From Promethearchaeota archaeon (GTDB lineage: Archaea; Asgardarchaeota; Lokiarchaeia; Sigyniarchaeales; SOKP01), in assembly GCA_004524535.1 (NCBI GenBank), contig SDNY01000018.1:1-40493 (forward strand): 40,493 nt of DNA, given 5' to 3'. The translations under genes were made by a program, and so were the position numbers. This document shows, piece by piece, positions 1 through 10,629 of this stretch (its first letter is position 1; each line of letters starts with the position of its first letter). A model generated the notes under the pieces. That model did no database searches, was not told where the DNA came from, and worked only from the letters and a program-made list of their open reading frames with translations.

Positions 1-215
1 AGAGGTAATAACTCGGTGAGTTGAGATGTGATATGAGATTTAAACCATGCTATTCTGAGGAAACTTGTTTTACGCTGAAGATAAGTTGAAAAAAACACAA
101 ATTTTGTCGTATAAAAAGATTTAAGTAATTCTTCAGCTATTCTTTAATATACATACTCAAATAATTAATAAAATTTGAATCAAACTTTTTAATTAATCAT
201 TCTCTTTTATTTTCA

Positions 216-1526
216 ATGGATATTTATAACAGTGATCTCCACATTCATTCACCTCATTCTATTGCTGTCTCAAAAAGTTTAAATCTCGATACGATGGTTC
301 AAACATGCAAAAAGAAAGGGTTAAATATATTAGGTACAGGAGACATTTTGCAACCAGAATGGCTTAAATATATGGAAAGTAATCTTGATAAAGATGAAGA
401 TGCCGCTTTTAAGTATAAAGATATTTATTTTATTCTGCAAACTGAAATAGAAGATCAAGAAAGCATACATCAAGTTGTTTTTTTCCCTGATTTTAACTCG
501 GTTAGGGAAATTCAAAAAAAATTAAATCCTTATTCAAAAAATATCTTAGATGAATGGGGTGGGCGCCCTAGAGTTAATTTATCACCTGCAGAATTAGTTG
601 ATATAGTGGCTGATTCGGGAGGATTAATTGGTCCTGCTCACGCTTTTACGCCCTTTAAAGCAATCTTCCGTCAAAATAAATTCAAAACTCTTAAAGAATG
701 CTACCAAGATGCAATAAAAAAAGTTACTTTTATTGAATTAGGTCTTTCTGCTAATACAGATCTAGCAGATAGGTTATCTTGTCTAAAAGATGTGACTTTC
801 CTAAGTAATAGTGATGCTCATTCTCAGAACCCTCGCTCGCTAGGTCGAGAATTTAATAAATTTGATATTGATTGTCCTTCTTTTGAAGAAATTCAATTAG
901 CATTAGAACGTAAGAATAATAGAAAAATCACGCTCAATTTGGGGCTTTCTCCTATGCTTGGAAAATATTATAATATGTTCTGTCATAAATGTAGAAGAAG
1001 GGTATTATTTAAAAAAGTGAAAAAAAAAATAGATACAATTTTTACTCAGTATTCTATTTCAGAAAATTTTATTATATTTTACACTAATGATCCTGCTAAA
1101 GCTAAAGAAAACTATATAGACCAAACAGCAAAAGATAAAATGATATGTCCGGCTTGTCAAGAAAAATTAAAAAAAAATTTTAAAATTAAATTGGGTGTGA
1201 GCGAAAGAATTGATGTCATATCTACTTACGATAAACCTCAACATCCTGACCATAGACCACCATATATTAACGCTATACCTTTAATCGATATCATTCGTTC
1301 AGTAAGGGGTATAAAAAGTACAAGTAGTAAAACAGTTTTAAATTTCTACGATAAAATTATAAAAGAACTTGCTCCTGAATTTGAAATATTAATTGATACA
1401 CCAATAAATCAAATCGAAAATTTCGATAAAAATCTTGCTTCTGTAATAAAAGCCTTTAGAAATAGTGAGATAGATTACACTCCTGGTGGAGGAGGAATAT
1501 ACGGACAAATAAAAATCGATTTATAA
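216..1526 (+). CDS. PHP-domain endonuclease Q (EndoQ)-like DNA repair nuclease
   Basis: 436 aa; N-terminal PHP motif DLHIHSPHS, GTGDILQPEW, SNSDAHS, and a Cys4 insert (CHKC...CPAC) typical of the archaeal EndoQ/TIGR00375 family. Confidence 0.85.
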   Translation: MDIYNSDLHIHSPHSIAVSKSLNLDTMVQTCKKKGLNILGTGDILQPEWLKYMESNLDKDEDAAFKYKDIYFILQTEIEDQESIHQVVFFPDFNSVREIQKKLNPYSKNILDEWGGRPRVNLSPAELVDIVADSGGLIGPAHAFTPFKAIFRQNKFKTLKECYQDAIKKVTFIELGLSANTDLADRLSCLKDVTFLSNSDAHSQNPRSLGREFNKFDIDCPSFEEIQLALERKNNRKITLNLGLSPMLGKYYNMFCHKCRRRVLFKKVKKKIDTIFTQYSISENFIIFYTNDPAKAKENYIDQTAKDKMICPACQEKLKKNFKIKLGVSERIDVISTYDKPQHPDHRPPYINAIPLIDIIRSVRGIKSTSSKTVLNFYDKIIKELAPEFEILIDTPINQIENFDKNLASVIKAFRNSEIDYTPGGGGIYGQIKIDL

Positions 1527-1543
1527 AAAATTAGAAATTATTG

Positions 1544-1783
1544 TTAAATTTCAAAATCTAAATTTAAACTAAGTAGCTCGCCGCAGCTACATGTCATGTA
1601 GTCAAAACATTTCAATGAGACAATCATATGCTCTATATTTTTTAGACGAAATTGATTTTTGAACGATTTTTTATAAGAACAACTAGGACAACTCAGAGTG
1701 GCTCTAACCTTGATTAGGTCAGAAGCCAATTTATTTGTAGATTTTATGTCATTTCCGTTATTATTATTATAATCAATTTCCAA
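1544..1783 (-). CDS. small zinc-finger-like protein
   Basis: 79 aa; Cys pairs CPSC and CSC; lies between two + strand genes; short, so moderate support. Confidence 0.5.
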   Translation of the reverse strand: MEIDYNNNNGNDIKSTNKLASDLIKVRATLSCPSCSYKKSFKNQFRLKNIEHMIVSLKCFDYMTCSCGELLSLNLDFEI

Positions 1784-1956
1784 AATAGCAACCCTTCACT
1801 TTCTAATATATTAGAAATAATTTTTGTTTATAAATCTATGTGCAATATACTTATCTTTTATTTCGCACCATCAAAGAGAATACTCAAAAATTAAAAATTA
1901 AGATCTTTAAGCATAATATTTAGATATTACAATCAAATATTATTCTGATATAATTT

Positions 1957-3138
1957 ATGTATTATGATTATAAAACAATATCGGAGATGACAAATTTGAA
2001 GGAATTTCGATTTAATGAAGGATCACAATTGCCCAATTTTTCACTATCTGAAACAGCAATAACCTCAAGATTTAAACAACTCTCTAATCTACAGAGAAAT
2101 GCAACTTCAAATCATATTTACGATAATGACGATTATTTATCGGATTTATTAAAAGTTTTAAAAATTAAGACGCTTGTTGTCGGTGTTGGTGGAGCAGGAA
2201 ATAATACTGTTTCGAGATTACAAGAAATGGGTTTAGTTGGTACTGAAACTTTAAATATAAATACAGATGCTCACGATTTATATTATTCTAATGCGAAAAA
2301 AAAATTATTAATTGGTAAGGATCAATGCAATGGTACAGGTTCGGGAAATAATCCTCTTATTGGTTCAAAAGCTGCTGAGGAGGATGCTGATCGGTTAAAT
2401 AAAATTCTAAATGCTGATGTTGTATTTTTGACATGTGGATTGGGCGGTGGTACGGGAACTGGAGCGGCACCCATTATTGCGAGAGAAGCAAAAAAAAACA
2501 ATTCCTTGGTGGTAAGTTTTTGTTCAATTCCCTTTAGAAGTGAAGGAAACCAAAGAAGATTAAGGGCGAAATTAGGACTCAAAAAACTTGCCAAATATTC
2601 CGATTCTATTATTCCAATACCTAATGATAATCTATTACAACTGATCCCCAAAGCACCTATTTTAACATGCTTTAAAGTTATGGACGAAGTGTTAGTTAGA
2701 AGCATAAGGGAAATTGTAACTCTTATGAATAACTGCGGATTAATTAACATCGATTTTGCTGATGTAAAAAAAATTCTCGAAAGAACTGGAAATTATCCTT
2801 CTGGTCTAATCGGAATAACTGAAACATTAGGAAATGAACATGATATCATTCATAAGTCAAAATTAGCTATACATAACCCTCTTTTAAAACCAAATACAAA
2901 TGAGGTCGATCGTTGTTTAATTTCAGTTTCAAGCAACCATAAATTATCGTTATCAAATGTCGATAAAATAGTATCAACCATCTCAAATGAAGTTCCTCAG
3001 AACGCAAAAATAAAGTTCGGTGCTAATATGGATCCTAATTTGGATACAAAAATAAGAATTATGGTCTTAGGAAAAGGGCCAATCTCTCCTTATGTAAGAT
3101 CTGCTGTTAATGCTGCTGATGATATTCCCTTTCAATAA
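1957..3138 (+). CDS. ftsZ: FtsZ-family tubulin-like GTPase
   Basis: GVGGAGNNTVSRL, tubulin signature GGGTGTGAAP, T7 loop NIDFADVKKIL; N-terminal extension of about 70 aa. Confidence 0.93.
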   Translation: MYYDYKTISEMTNLKEFRFNEGSQLPNFSLSETAITSRFKQLSNLQRNATSNHIYDNDDYLSDLLKVLKIKTLVVGVGGAGNNTVSRLQEMGLVGTETLNINTDAHDLYYSNAKKKLLIGKDQCNGTGSGNNPLIGSKAAEEDADRLNKILNADVVFLTCGLGGGTGTGAAPIIAREAKKNNSLVVSFCSIPFRSEGNQRRLRAKLGLKKLAKYSDSIIPIPNDNLLQLIPKAPILTCFKVMDEVLVRSIREIVTLMNNCGLINIDFADVKKILERTGNYPSGLIGITETLGNEHDIIHKSKLAIHNPLLKPNTNEVDRCLISVSSNHKLSLSNVDKIVSTISNEVPQNAKIKFGANMDPNLDTKIRIMVLGKGPISPYVRSAVNAADDIPFQ

Positions 3139-3407
3139 ATATTATCTCAGCATTATTATATGAATCTTTATTACTAATTCATTTAAAGAAATAAAAGAAA
3201 TTTTAGGCAGTTTTAAAATGTTAAATGATGATAAAAATAAGTTTAAATATAAAAATTTAGATTGATTTATTAAAGACTTTATGGTTAAAAATTTTAGATT
3301 ATTAATTTTACTTTTACTAATTTCAAAAAATTTAAGATTACTCTTTACCAAGGTAATAAATTAAAATATTTCATAAGAAATAAGAAAATCTTTAGGAGAT
3401 AAAAAAT

Positions 3408-4733
3408 ATGCTACAAAAAGTCCTTATAACTAAAGATGATAAAATAATTTATCGTAGAGAATTTGGAAAAGCTATGGGTGAAGAGGAGCTTAAATTTCTT
3501 TTAATGCAACTGAAAAAGGAGGTAAATTTAGATCTAACAAAAAATTTGGGTAATTATATATCGTTTCAAAATAGACTTTCATATATAATTGAAAGAGATT
3601 TTAATTTATTTTTTATTTTAATATCAGGTTTAGGTGATGAACCTGAAGATATTGAAATTGAGTTAAAAGAATTTAGAAATGAATTTTTAAATATATTTGG
3701 CGAAGTGCTTACAAATACTATAGATAGTTCATTATTAGAATTATTAAATCCTATTGTTGATAAAATCTTTGTAAATCTGAGACCTAAAATATCTCTAATT
3801 GGTTTTTCTGGAGTAGGAAAAACTACAATTTCTAAATTAATTAGAGAAGAAGAGATTCCGACTGTACATGTTCCAACAATTACAGGGAAGAGGTCAATAA
3901 TTAAAATAGGAAAATTACAGTTTATTTTATGGGATTTTGCTGGTCAAGAACAATTCAGCTATTTATGGAATAGTTTCATTGAAGGTTCGGATGCTGCACT
4001 TTTAATTACAGACTCAACTTTAGAAAATGCAGAAAAAAGTAAGTTTTTTATTGAACTTATACATGAGGAAGCGCCTTATGCAAATTCAGCGATTATAGCA
4101 AATAAACAAGATTTGCCTGGTGCCTTAAAACCTGACGAATTGGAAAAAATTCTTGGATTAAAAGCTTATTCTATGGTAGCAATTGACCCTAAAAATCGAG
4201 AAAAAATGATTCGAATTATTTCAGAGATTCTCGCGATAAGTACTGAATCATCACCTTTGTTAAGACCTATATTTGAGAGAGACCTTCTGATTTTAGATGC
4301 TCAGAATGCCTATGACCGGGGCAATTATGATAATGCATTATGTTATTTTGAAAAAATTGCCACTATTTGTCTTGAATTAGGCGATGATTCGCTAGGAAAG
4401 GAATATTACGAGAAGGCTCATAATTTAAGAATACAATTGAGTGAAAATTCATTTCCACCGGCTCAAGTATCCGAAATTCCAGAAGAACCTGAAATGCCGG
4501 AGATAACAGAACCTAATCCTTCACCGACTCAAATATCTGACGATCCAGAAGTATCTTTTGCACCTGAAGTTTTAAAAAACACTGACCCCCTACCAGAATC
4601 ACACGAAAAATTGAAAACATCCACAACATTAGACTCCATTGACGCAATTGAAATACCAGAAAACCTTCAAAACCCTATTGAAAAAAATAAAACTAAAAAA
4701 AGGTTTTTTCATAGAAGAAAAAAAGCTCGTTAA
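3408..4733 (+). CDS. longin-like domain + Arf-like small GTPase + TPR-like hairpin + polybasic tail
   Basis: 441 aa; N-terminal longin-like sequence (MLQKVLITKDDKIIYRREFG...), G1 GFSGVGKTT, G3 WDFAGQE, G4 NKQD, TPR-like AYDRGNYDNALCYFEK, C-terminus KKRFFHRRKKAR; SD AGGAG upstream. Confidence 0.85.
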   Translation: MLQKVLITKDDKIIYRREFGKAMGEEELKFLLMQLKKEVNLDLTKNLGNYISFQNRLSYIIERDFNLFFILISGLGDEPEDIEIELKEFRNEFLNIFGEVLTNTIDSSLLELLNPIVDKIFVNLRPKISLIGFSGVGKTTISKLIREEEIPTVHVPTITGKRSIIKIGKLQFILWDFAGQEQFSYLWNSFIEGSDAALLITDSTLENAEKSKFFIELIHEEAPYANSAIIANKQDLPGALKPDELEKILGLKAYSMVAIDPKNREKMIRIISEILAISTESSPLLRPIFERDLLILDAQNAYDRGNYDNALCYFEKIATICLELGDDSLGKEYYEKAHNLRIQLSENSFPPAQVSEIPEEPEMPEITEPNPSPTQISDDPEVSFAPEVLKNTDPLPESHEKLKTSTTLDSIDAIEIPENLQNPIEKNKTKKRFFHRRKKAR

Positions 4734-4962
4734 AATGAAAATTCTCTTCGAAAAAGCTCTAAAAAAAAGAAAACGCAAATAGATTCTCTCAATAGTTATA
4801 AGAATGAATTAATTTTTATTGTTATATAAAGTAAAATTAAGTTGAAGTTTTTTGAATTAGATAGGATTTAAATACATACTTTATTACTATTATAACTAAC
4901 AAATATTTTGTTATATTTTAATAAAAATTAAAATCTCATTTTTTTAAAAGAGGTTTAAGTTA

Positions 4963-7900
4963 ATGACAAAAAAGACTAAATTTCAGAAGCAAATAACAAC
5001 ACTGACACTTCTTTTAACTATCTTTCTTTCAAGTTTTTTTATGATCTTTCCAATGAAAAAATCTGATTTAGAAACAGATTCTAATCTAATATCTAATGAC
5101 AAAAAAATTGACACTGAGCTTGATACTATTGAAAACATAGAGAGCCCAAGAGCAAGCCTTACGGGAAATGACACATGGTGGCACATAAATTGGAATTATA
5201 GACAGTTAATTACTATTGAAAATCCTTATGATGTAGGTTTTGAAAATTACCCTGCAAAAATTGAATTCAACTATACCGGATTAGTTAATTTAGAAAATGG
5301 AATGAATTCAACTTGCAAAGATATCAGAATTGTGGAAAATGGAGTATTAAGAAAATATTACTTCCAGCAAGATTATCCTACTTCTGAAAACGTAACAGTA
5401 TGGTTTGAAACAGATATAGCTAAAGGGCCAGGGACTGTAGAATATGATACTTATTTGTATTATGGAAATAAGGATGCTAAAATTGATACAACTTATTTTA
5501 TGAACGAGTCCTCTTCAAACTCAGGAGATGCATTTGGAGTAATTAGAAATGGTAATTTTGAATGGGAATACCAAGGGGGAAATAAAATTAATAACTTTTT
5601 TGGTTGGTATTATACAAATAATCCCCCATCAGATCTTTTTGATGTTATAGATACAGAACAGTATGGACCTAGTTATGAACATCGTTTAGTATATTATAAT
5701 GATATAGAATTCCAAGAAAGAGTGCCTGAAGGCAATTATTCATTTAAATGGGGGGATGTCGATGGATATGTTGATGATTCTAAGATAAATCCTAATGGTC
5801 AAGATTATCAAGGAACTCTCTATAGTTATCCTTTTATAATTCCTACTCTAGTCGATGCCGATATTAATGATAAATTATATATTAGTTTTTATGCAAATTT
5901 TAGAAGCTATACTGACCAACCTCAAAATCCCAACGGTTTTAACGTAAGGGTTAGTGATGTTTCCAATTATGGCGCTGGGGGGAGTTCTCCAGGTACATAC
6001 ACAACTTATCATAATTATGAGACAGACAATAAACAAACATCAGACACATTATTGAATCTTATAGAAGGTTCTGGCCCTGCACCTGCTGAAACGAGAGATC
6101 TAACTGAGCCAGGTCCAGACTATTATAATGATGGTGATTTAACAAGATATTTTACTGATTTTGATGTGACTGCCTTGCAAGGAGATTGCGTATTTTTTGA
6201 AGCTTGCACTTATGGACCAGAGGGTGGGAAAAAACGATCTGTTTACGCTCAAATAGATGATATTAAGTTTAACTATGAATTAGATGTAAATTTAGAAACT
6301 GAACCACAAGCAATTCAGACAGAAGTATATGTTATCACTAAAGACGTTGATGGAAGAATTGTACCAAATGCCGAAGTAACACTTGTATCAACTTCCCTTC
6401 CAAGGACACAGTATACAGATGATGGAGGATCCACTCTTTTTTCAAATGTTGGATGGGGAACTTATAATTTTACGGTTAATTATACATTATCTACAGGAAA
6501 GGAAGCAGTAGTTTTTGATAGTACTAAACCAGGAGAAGAAAATTTTATATTTAGTTCAGATGAATCATATTATGATGTTGTACTTATATTAAACATGTCA
6601 ACATATGATTTCGAGATTGTTGATTGGGGTGGAAGACCATTAGATTATGGTTTTGTAAATATAAAGGAAAGTAAGAGTGGAGAATCTCTGGGAAATTTAA
6701 CTCTTGATTCTATAGGAACCGCAACATTTCGTTGGTTAAATGTAAGCAGTTATTATTACGAAATATATTATAATAATACAGATTATGCGGGGATTCCAAT
6801 CAAGTTAAATGAAAGCATTATATATAGATCTGATTATGTAAAAGCAAATGAAAAATTCAAGACTCACACATTTGATGTTAATAAAACAAATATTACGCCA
6901 GGAGGTACAACATTCGAAGTAAATCAATACTTGTATACAAATGGATCAACGAGAGAAATAGGGAATAAGAAAATTATTAATTTCACTGTTATATTAGAAA
7001 ATATGGAGGAGTATCTAACCAATGTTTCCATCTATTATATTAATAAAGCTAACTCAACGGCGGGAAATCTTATTTTCACAGAAATTGATGGATATATACC
7101 TCCCCCTGTTAAGGATGATGTAATAGAAATAACTATAAGAGATCCTCCTGAAGAATGTGCTAATTTGGTGGCTGATAATTATGAAGTTTATGGCCTCTTG
7201 ATCGTTGTGAAGGGTATAAATACGTCAACACCATGTAATGGCAGAATAAAAGTTGATTTAGTCGAAACATGGAATATATATAATAAAACTGCATTGGCAA
7301 GAATGAATATTCGAGTAGAAGATAAAGGAATACCAGTAGATGTTGCCAGAGTATATGTTAAAGATTTAAGTTCTAATTCAATAGTAAATCTTTCATCCTA
7401 CGTTGACAAAGGAGAGGAATTATTAAATAGCGATGGATGGGTATTTGGTAGAATTAATTATTTAATCCCATTTTGGTATATAATTGGAAAAACATATAAT
7501 TTTACAATAAAAATTTCTGGGCAGGATATGGACTTCAATGTGACTGAAACACTTACTGGTGAATGGACGGCACCGGAAGAAATATTATCATGGTATAATT
7601 TAACAATGTCTTACGATGATGGTACACTGAAATTTGATGTTGGAGTAGAAACATTAAATCCACAAACCAAATTTGATAAATATACAATAACTGAAGAAGT
7701 GACATGGAAAGAATTTATCTATGTTAATATATATTATAATTATACAGTTGATGGTATTTCATGGAATCCAATACCATATACGGGGAATGTAAAGATAAGT
7801 TTTAAAACTACTGGGATTGGAAGTAGAGTCTATTATACAAGTACAATGTTAGATGGAGGAGCTGCTGGTTGGCTAACATTTACTCTAAATTCAAGTAAAT

Positions 7901-9336
7901 TAACAGCTGGAACGAGTGCAGAAGATTATATTGTGACAATATCTGCAGATGAGGATGATTATCTTAATCCATCAGATGCCATTAATTTTACGGTTGTGAA
8001 TGCACTAGCTACGGGTCTAAGTATTCATGAATATTCCATAGATTATAATATACAAGAAGGAGAATATTCGCAATTTTTTGGTGAATCAATTAATATATCA
8101 ATTAAATATTATGATAATTTAACGAAATCAGCTATAACCGGTGCTAATCTATACTATAATTGGCTTAATTTAGGTGATATACAATTTTATGAAGATCCAT
8201 TAAATACTTCATTTTACACACTTACTCTCAATACATCATTGGCGGGGTCTATTGGATTACAAACCATTAAAATTACTACTTTTAAAGAGAATTATACGTT
8301 TCAGCAGAAATTTGATATTTACCTAAGAGTAAAGGAGAGACCTACGTATGTAAATAATAAAACAGGATTCATATATGAGTTTTATCAAATTTGGGTTGGT
8401 GATTCTCATAATTATACATATGTTTATAGAGATATACGGAAAGATGTAAGAATTGGAAATTTGAGTGTTTACAGTTACGCTTGGCAAAGAACTGATTCTT
8501 CGGGGAATCCATTAGGACAAAGTGGAACAGATCAATTAATATCAAAAAGTAATGATGACTATCTCTTAGATTTTGATACAGAAAAAAAGGCTATTGGTTA
8601 CTATTTAATTTATATAACTATGCACAAGGATAATTACGAATTAAGGACAGTGGTAATTAATCTAGTAATTAAAATTAGAATTTTCGATGCAGATTTGGAC
8701 GCAACGAATTTAGACGATGATATAATTACAGTAGTTCATGGAAAAAAGATAGAATTTGAAGTGAGTTTAATAGATACAACAAGGGATAATATCCCCTTAA
8801 AAGAAGCAATGGTCACAATTGAAATCGGTAATAAAGAATATGACATGGATGAAGATGAGCGTGGTGTGTATAAGTACACATATGATACAGACGATGTTGA
8901 AGCTTTCTATACATCTAATACTTTTACAGTCACTATAACTATTGAGAAAGTGGATTTCGATAGCGATGAAATCGAAGTAACTGTTGTCGTTGAAATGGAA
9001 GAGATTTTCCCTGGAATGCCAACATTCTATTTTATATTGATTATAGCTGCTATTATTGGTATTGTGGGCGCTATTGTGGGATATAGAATCATTCAACAGG
9101 CTAGAATTCCTAAATTCGTTAAAAATATTAGAAAAGTAAAAAAATCAATTAAATCAAGAAGTTCTATTCCTTCAATTCCTATTCCTACAAAGAATAAAAT
9201 CTTTTTGAAAGAACTTGGTAGAGAATGGAGCCAACTTGGAATCCCACTTAAAGATATATTAGGAATTAAAGAAATAAAATCGCCAACTTTAGGTAAAGCG
9301 AAAGATAAAATTAGAAAAAATGGAGGTGCTAAATAA
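4963..9336 (+). CDS. giant surface protein with DUF2341-like domain, Ig/CNA-B-like repeats and C-terminal TM anchor
   Basis: 1457 aa; N-terminal signal/TM segment; WHINWNYRQLITIENP (DUF2341-like); many N-x-S/T sequons; C-terminal TM FYFILIIAAIIGIVGAIVGY plus basic cytosolic tail. Confidence 0.8.
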   Translation: MTKKTKFQKQITTLTLLLTIFLSSFFMIFPMKKSDLETDSNLISNDKKIDTELDTIENIESPRASLTGNDTWWHINWNYRQLITIENPYDVGFENYPAKIEFNYTGLVNLENGMNSTCKDIRIVENGVLRKYYFQQDYPTSENVTVWFETDIAKGPGTVEYDTYLYYGNKDAKIDTTYFMNESSSNSGDAFGVIRNGNFEWEYQGGNKINNFFGWYYTNNPPSDLFDVIDTEQYGPSYEHRLVYYNDIEFQERVPEGNYSFKWGDVDGYVDDSKINPNGQDYQGTLYSYPFIIPTLVDADINDKLYISFYANFRSYTDQPQNPNGFNVRVSDVSNYGAGGSSPGTYTTYHNYETDNKQTSDTLLNLIEGSGPAPAETRDLTEPGPDYYNDGDLTRYFTDFDVTALQGDCVFFEACTYGPEGGKKRSVYAQIDDIKFNYELDVNLETEPQAIQTEVYVITKDVDGRIVPNAEVTLVSTSLPRTQYTDDGGSTLFSNVGWGTYNFTVNYTLSTGKEAVVFDSTKPGEENFIFSSDESYYDVVLILNMSTYDFEIVDWGGRPLDYGFVNIKESKSGESLGNLTLDSIGTATFRWLNVSSYYYEIYYNNTDYAGIPIKLNESIIYRSDYVKANEKFKTHTFDVNKTNITPGGTTFEVNQYLYTNGSTREIGNKKIINFTVILENMEEYLTNVSIYYINKANSTAGNLIFTEIDGYIPPPVKDDVIEITIRDPPEECANLVADNYEVYGLLIVVKGINTSTPCNGRIKVDLVETWNIYNKTALARMNIRVEDKGIPVDVARVYVKDLSSNSIVNLSSYVDKGEELLNSDGWVFGRINYLIPFWYIIGKTYNFTIKISGQDMDFNVTETLTGEWTAPEEILSWYNLTMSYDDGTLKFDVGVETLNPQTKFDKYTITEEVTWKEFIYVNIYYNYTVDGISWNPIPYTGNVKISFKTTGIGSRVYYTSTMLDGGAAGWLTFTLNSSKLTAGTSAEDYIVTISADEDDYLNPSDAINFTVVNALATGLSIHEYSIDYNIQEGEYSQFFGESINISIKYYDNLTKSAITGANLYYNWLNLGDIQFYEDPLNTSFYTLTLNTSLAGSIGLQTIKITTFKENYTFQQKFDIYLRVKERPTYVNNKTGFIYEFYQIWVGDSHNYTYVYRDIRKDVRIGNLSVYSYAWQRTDSSGNPLGQSGTDQLISKSNDDYLLDFDTEKKAIGYYLIYITMHKDNYELRTVVINLVIKIRIFDADLDATNLDDDIITVVHGKKIEFEVSLIDTTRDNIPLKEAMVTIEIGNKEYDMDEDERGVYKYTYDTDDVEAFYTSNTFTVTITIEKVDFDSDEIEVTVVVEMEEIFPGMPTFYFILIIAAIIGIVGAIVGYRIIQQARIPKFVKNIRKVKKSIKSRSSIPSIPIPTKNKIFLKELGREWSQLGIPLKDILGIKEIKSPTLGKAKDKIRKNGGAK

Positions 9337-10455
9337 ATGCCAGTTGGAATAATAGTCATGAGATGGGATAAACGTCTTGGTACGAAAATTGAAGCCATAT
9401 ATCCAGAAGAGATTGAAATAAGTGAAGACACATTGATGCAGATCTACAGTGCACACGAATATAGCGGCGAAGCAGGCGTAATCAGTTTGCTGGTTGGTCC
9501 TTTAAATCTCATTTCTTATTATAGTGGCCCTGATGTGGGTTATTACATTGTCTTACTTCTAAATTTAGATGAAGATGCAGATGCTTATGAGGGAGGATTA
9601 TCTGACATTAGTAGAATGATTTTACAAAATATTGAGGAAAAAACCTTTAAAACATTGTTACCATCTCTTTTCCATCGTATTTCTGTTTATCCAAGTCTAT
9701 CTGAAGAATTAAGACTTGCTATTGCTTACGAAGATCAGGTTAAAAGAATGATTATCGAACGGCTCAGAGAAGAAGGTGTATTTACTAAATCAGAATTAGT
9801 TATCTGGCTTAAAGACAAATATCGACACGGATATGTGGATATAAATGCGCTTATCGTCGATTTAATTAAAATTGATATTATAAAGGAATCATCTGTAAAA
9901 GGTATGCCCTCAGAGTTGATTTTTTTCATTAATGATTTGTTAATATCTCGAAGACCTCCTCCAAATAAATTGCTGAAAAATTCTCTAGAGCTAGGCTTGC
10001 CAGAGAATTTTGCTAATGATTATTATATAGAAGTAAAAAATTTTTTCCAAAATTATCGTCCATCAGAAGAAGACAATTTAAAACTGATAAATATTTTGAT
10101 GGATCCTCAAGTTTATGAGACATTAAAATTGTTGAGAACTTCTATTTGTACTAAAAACGAAATTGAAAAACTTAAAAAGAAAGGCGTTGAGGATGTCGAT
10201 GGGGTACTAAAAATCTTATGGGAGAATCAAATAGTCCATGTCTTCCAGAGCTCTAAAGGTATTGAATATTATGCACTGCTCTCTGATTTTTACATTGCCA
10301 AAATTTTTCCAAAATATATTTTACAAACAATAATTTCAGAATACGATGTAAAATCAAAATCAGATAGAGTCTTAATAGAATACTTAAATGTGCTGGAAGA
10401 TGCTTATTTTGAACACAAAGCACAACTAAAAGCTAAAAGTAAAGAATCTACTTAA
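9337..10455 (+). CDS. longin-like / winged-helix protein (Asgard-type hypothetical)
   Basis: 372 aa; ATG immediately follows the upstream TAA; SD GGAGGTG inside the upstream gene; N-terminal beta-rich longin-like segment, then helical wHTH-like repeats. Confidence 0.65.
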   Translation: MPVGIIVMRWDKRLGTKIEAIYPEEIEISEDTLMQIYSAHEYSGEAGVISLLVGPLNLISYYSGPDVGYYIVLLLNLDEDADAYEGGLSDISRMILQNIEEKTFKTLLPSLFHRISVYPSLSEELRLAIAYEDQVKRMIIERLREEGVFTKSELVIWLKDKYRHGYVDINALIVDLIKIDIIKESSVKGMPSELIFFINDLLISRRPPPNKLLKNSLELGLPENFANDYYIEVKNFFQNYRPSEEDNLKLINILMDPQVYETLKLLRTSICTKNEIEKLKKKGVEDVDGVLKILWENQIVHVFQSSKGIEYYALLSDFYIAKIFPKYILQTIISEYDVKSKSDRVLIEYLNVLEDAYFEHKAQLKAKSKEST

Positions 10456-10629
10456 AAATCTTTTTTTTTTTTATAAAAATTATAGGAAAGCGTTAATTTT
10501 AAGTTATAATTTATAATCATTTTTAAGAAAAATTAGGCAATAAATAAAAAAAAGATTAATATTGTTACGTTCATTAATATTTATTATATACTCACTGGAA
10601 TTAATGTATATACTTATAAATAGCCAAAA

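Noticed and set aside
1-215. CTGA boxes (near 55-58 and 75-78) and a GTGATAT stretch suggesting a C/D-box sRNA at the left edge
   Set aside because: No proper RTGATGA C box and no convincing C'/D' spacing; window edge limits judgement.
2322-2750. 142-aa minus-strand ORF
   Set aside because: Fully antisense to the strongly supported ftsZ; no recognisable domain.
9093-9431. 112-aa minus-strand ORF across the surface-protein/longin junction
   Set aside because: Antisense to two coupled genes; hydrophobic composition is the mirror of coding DNA.
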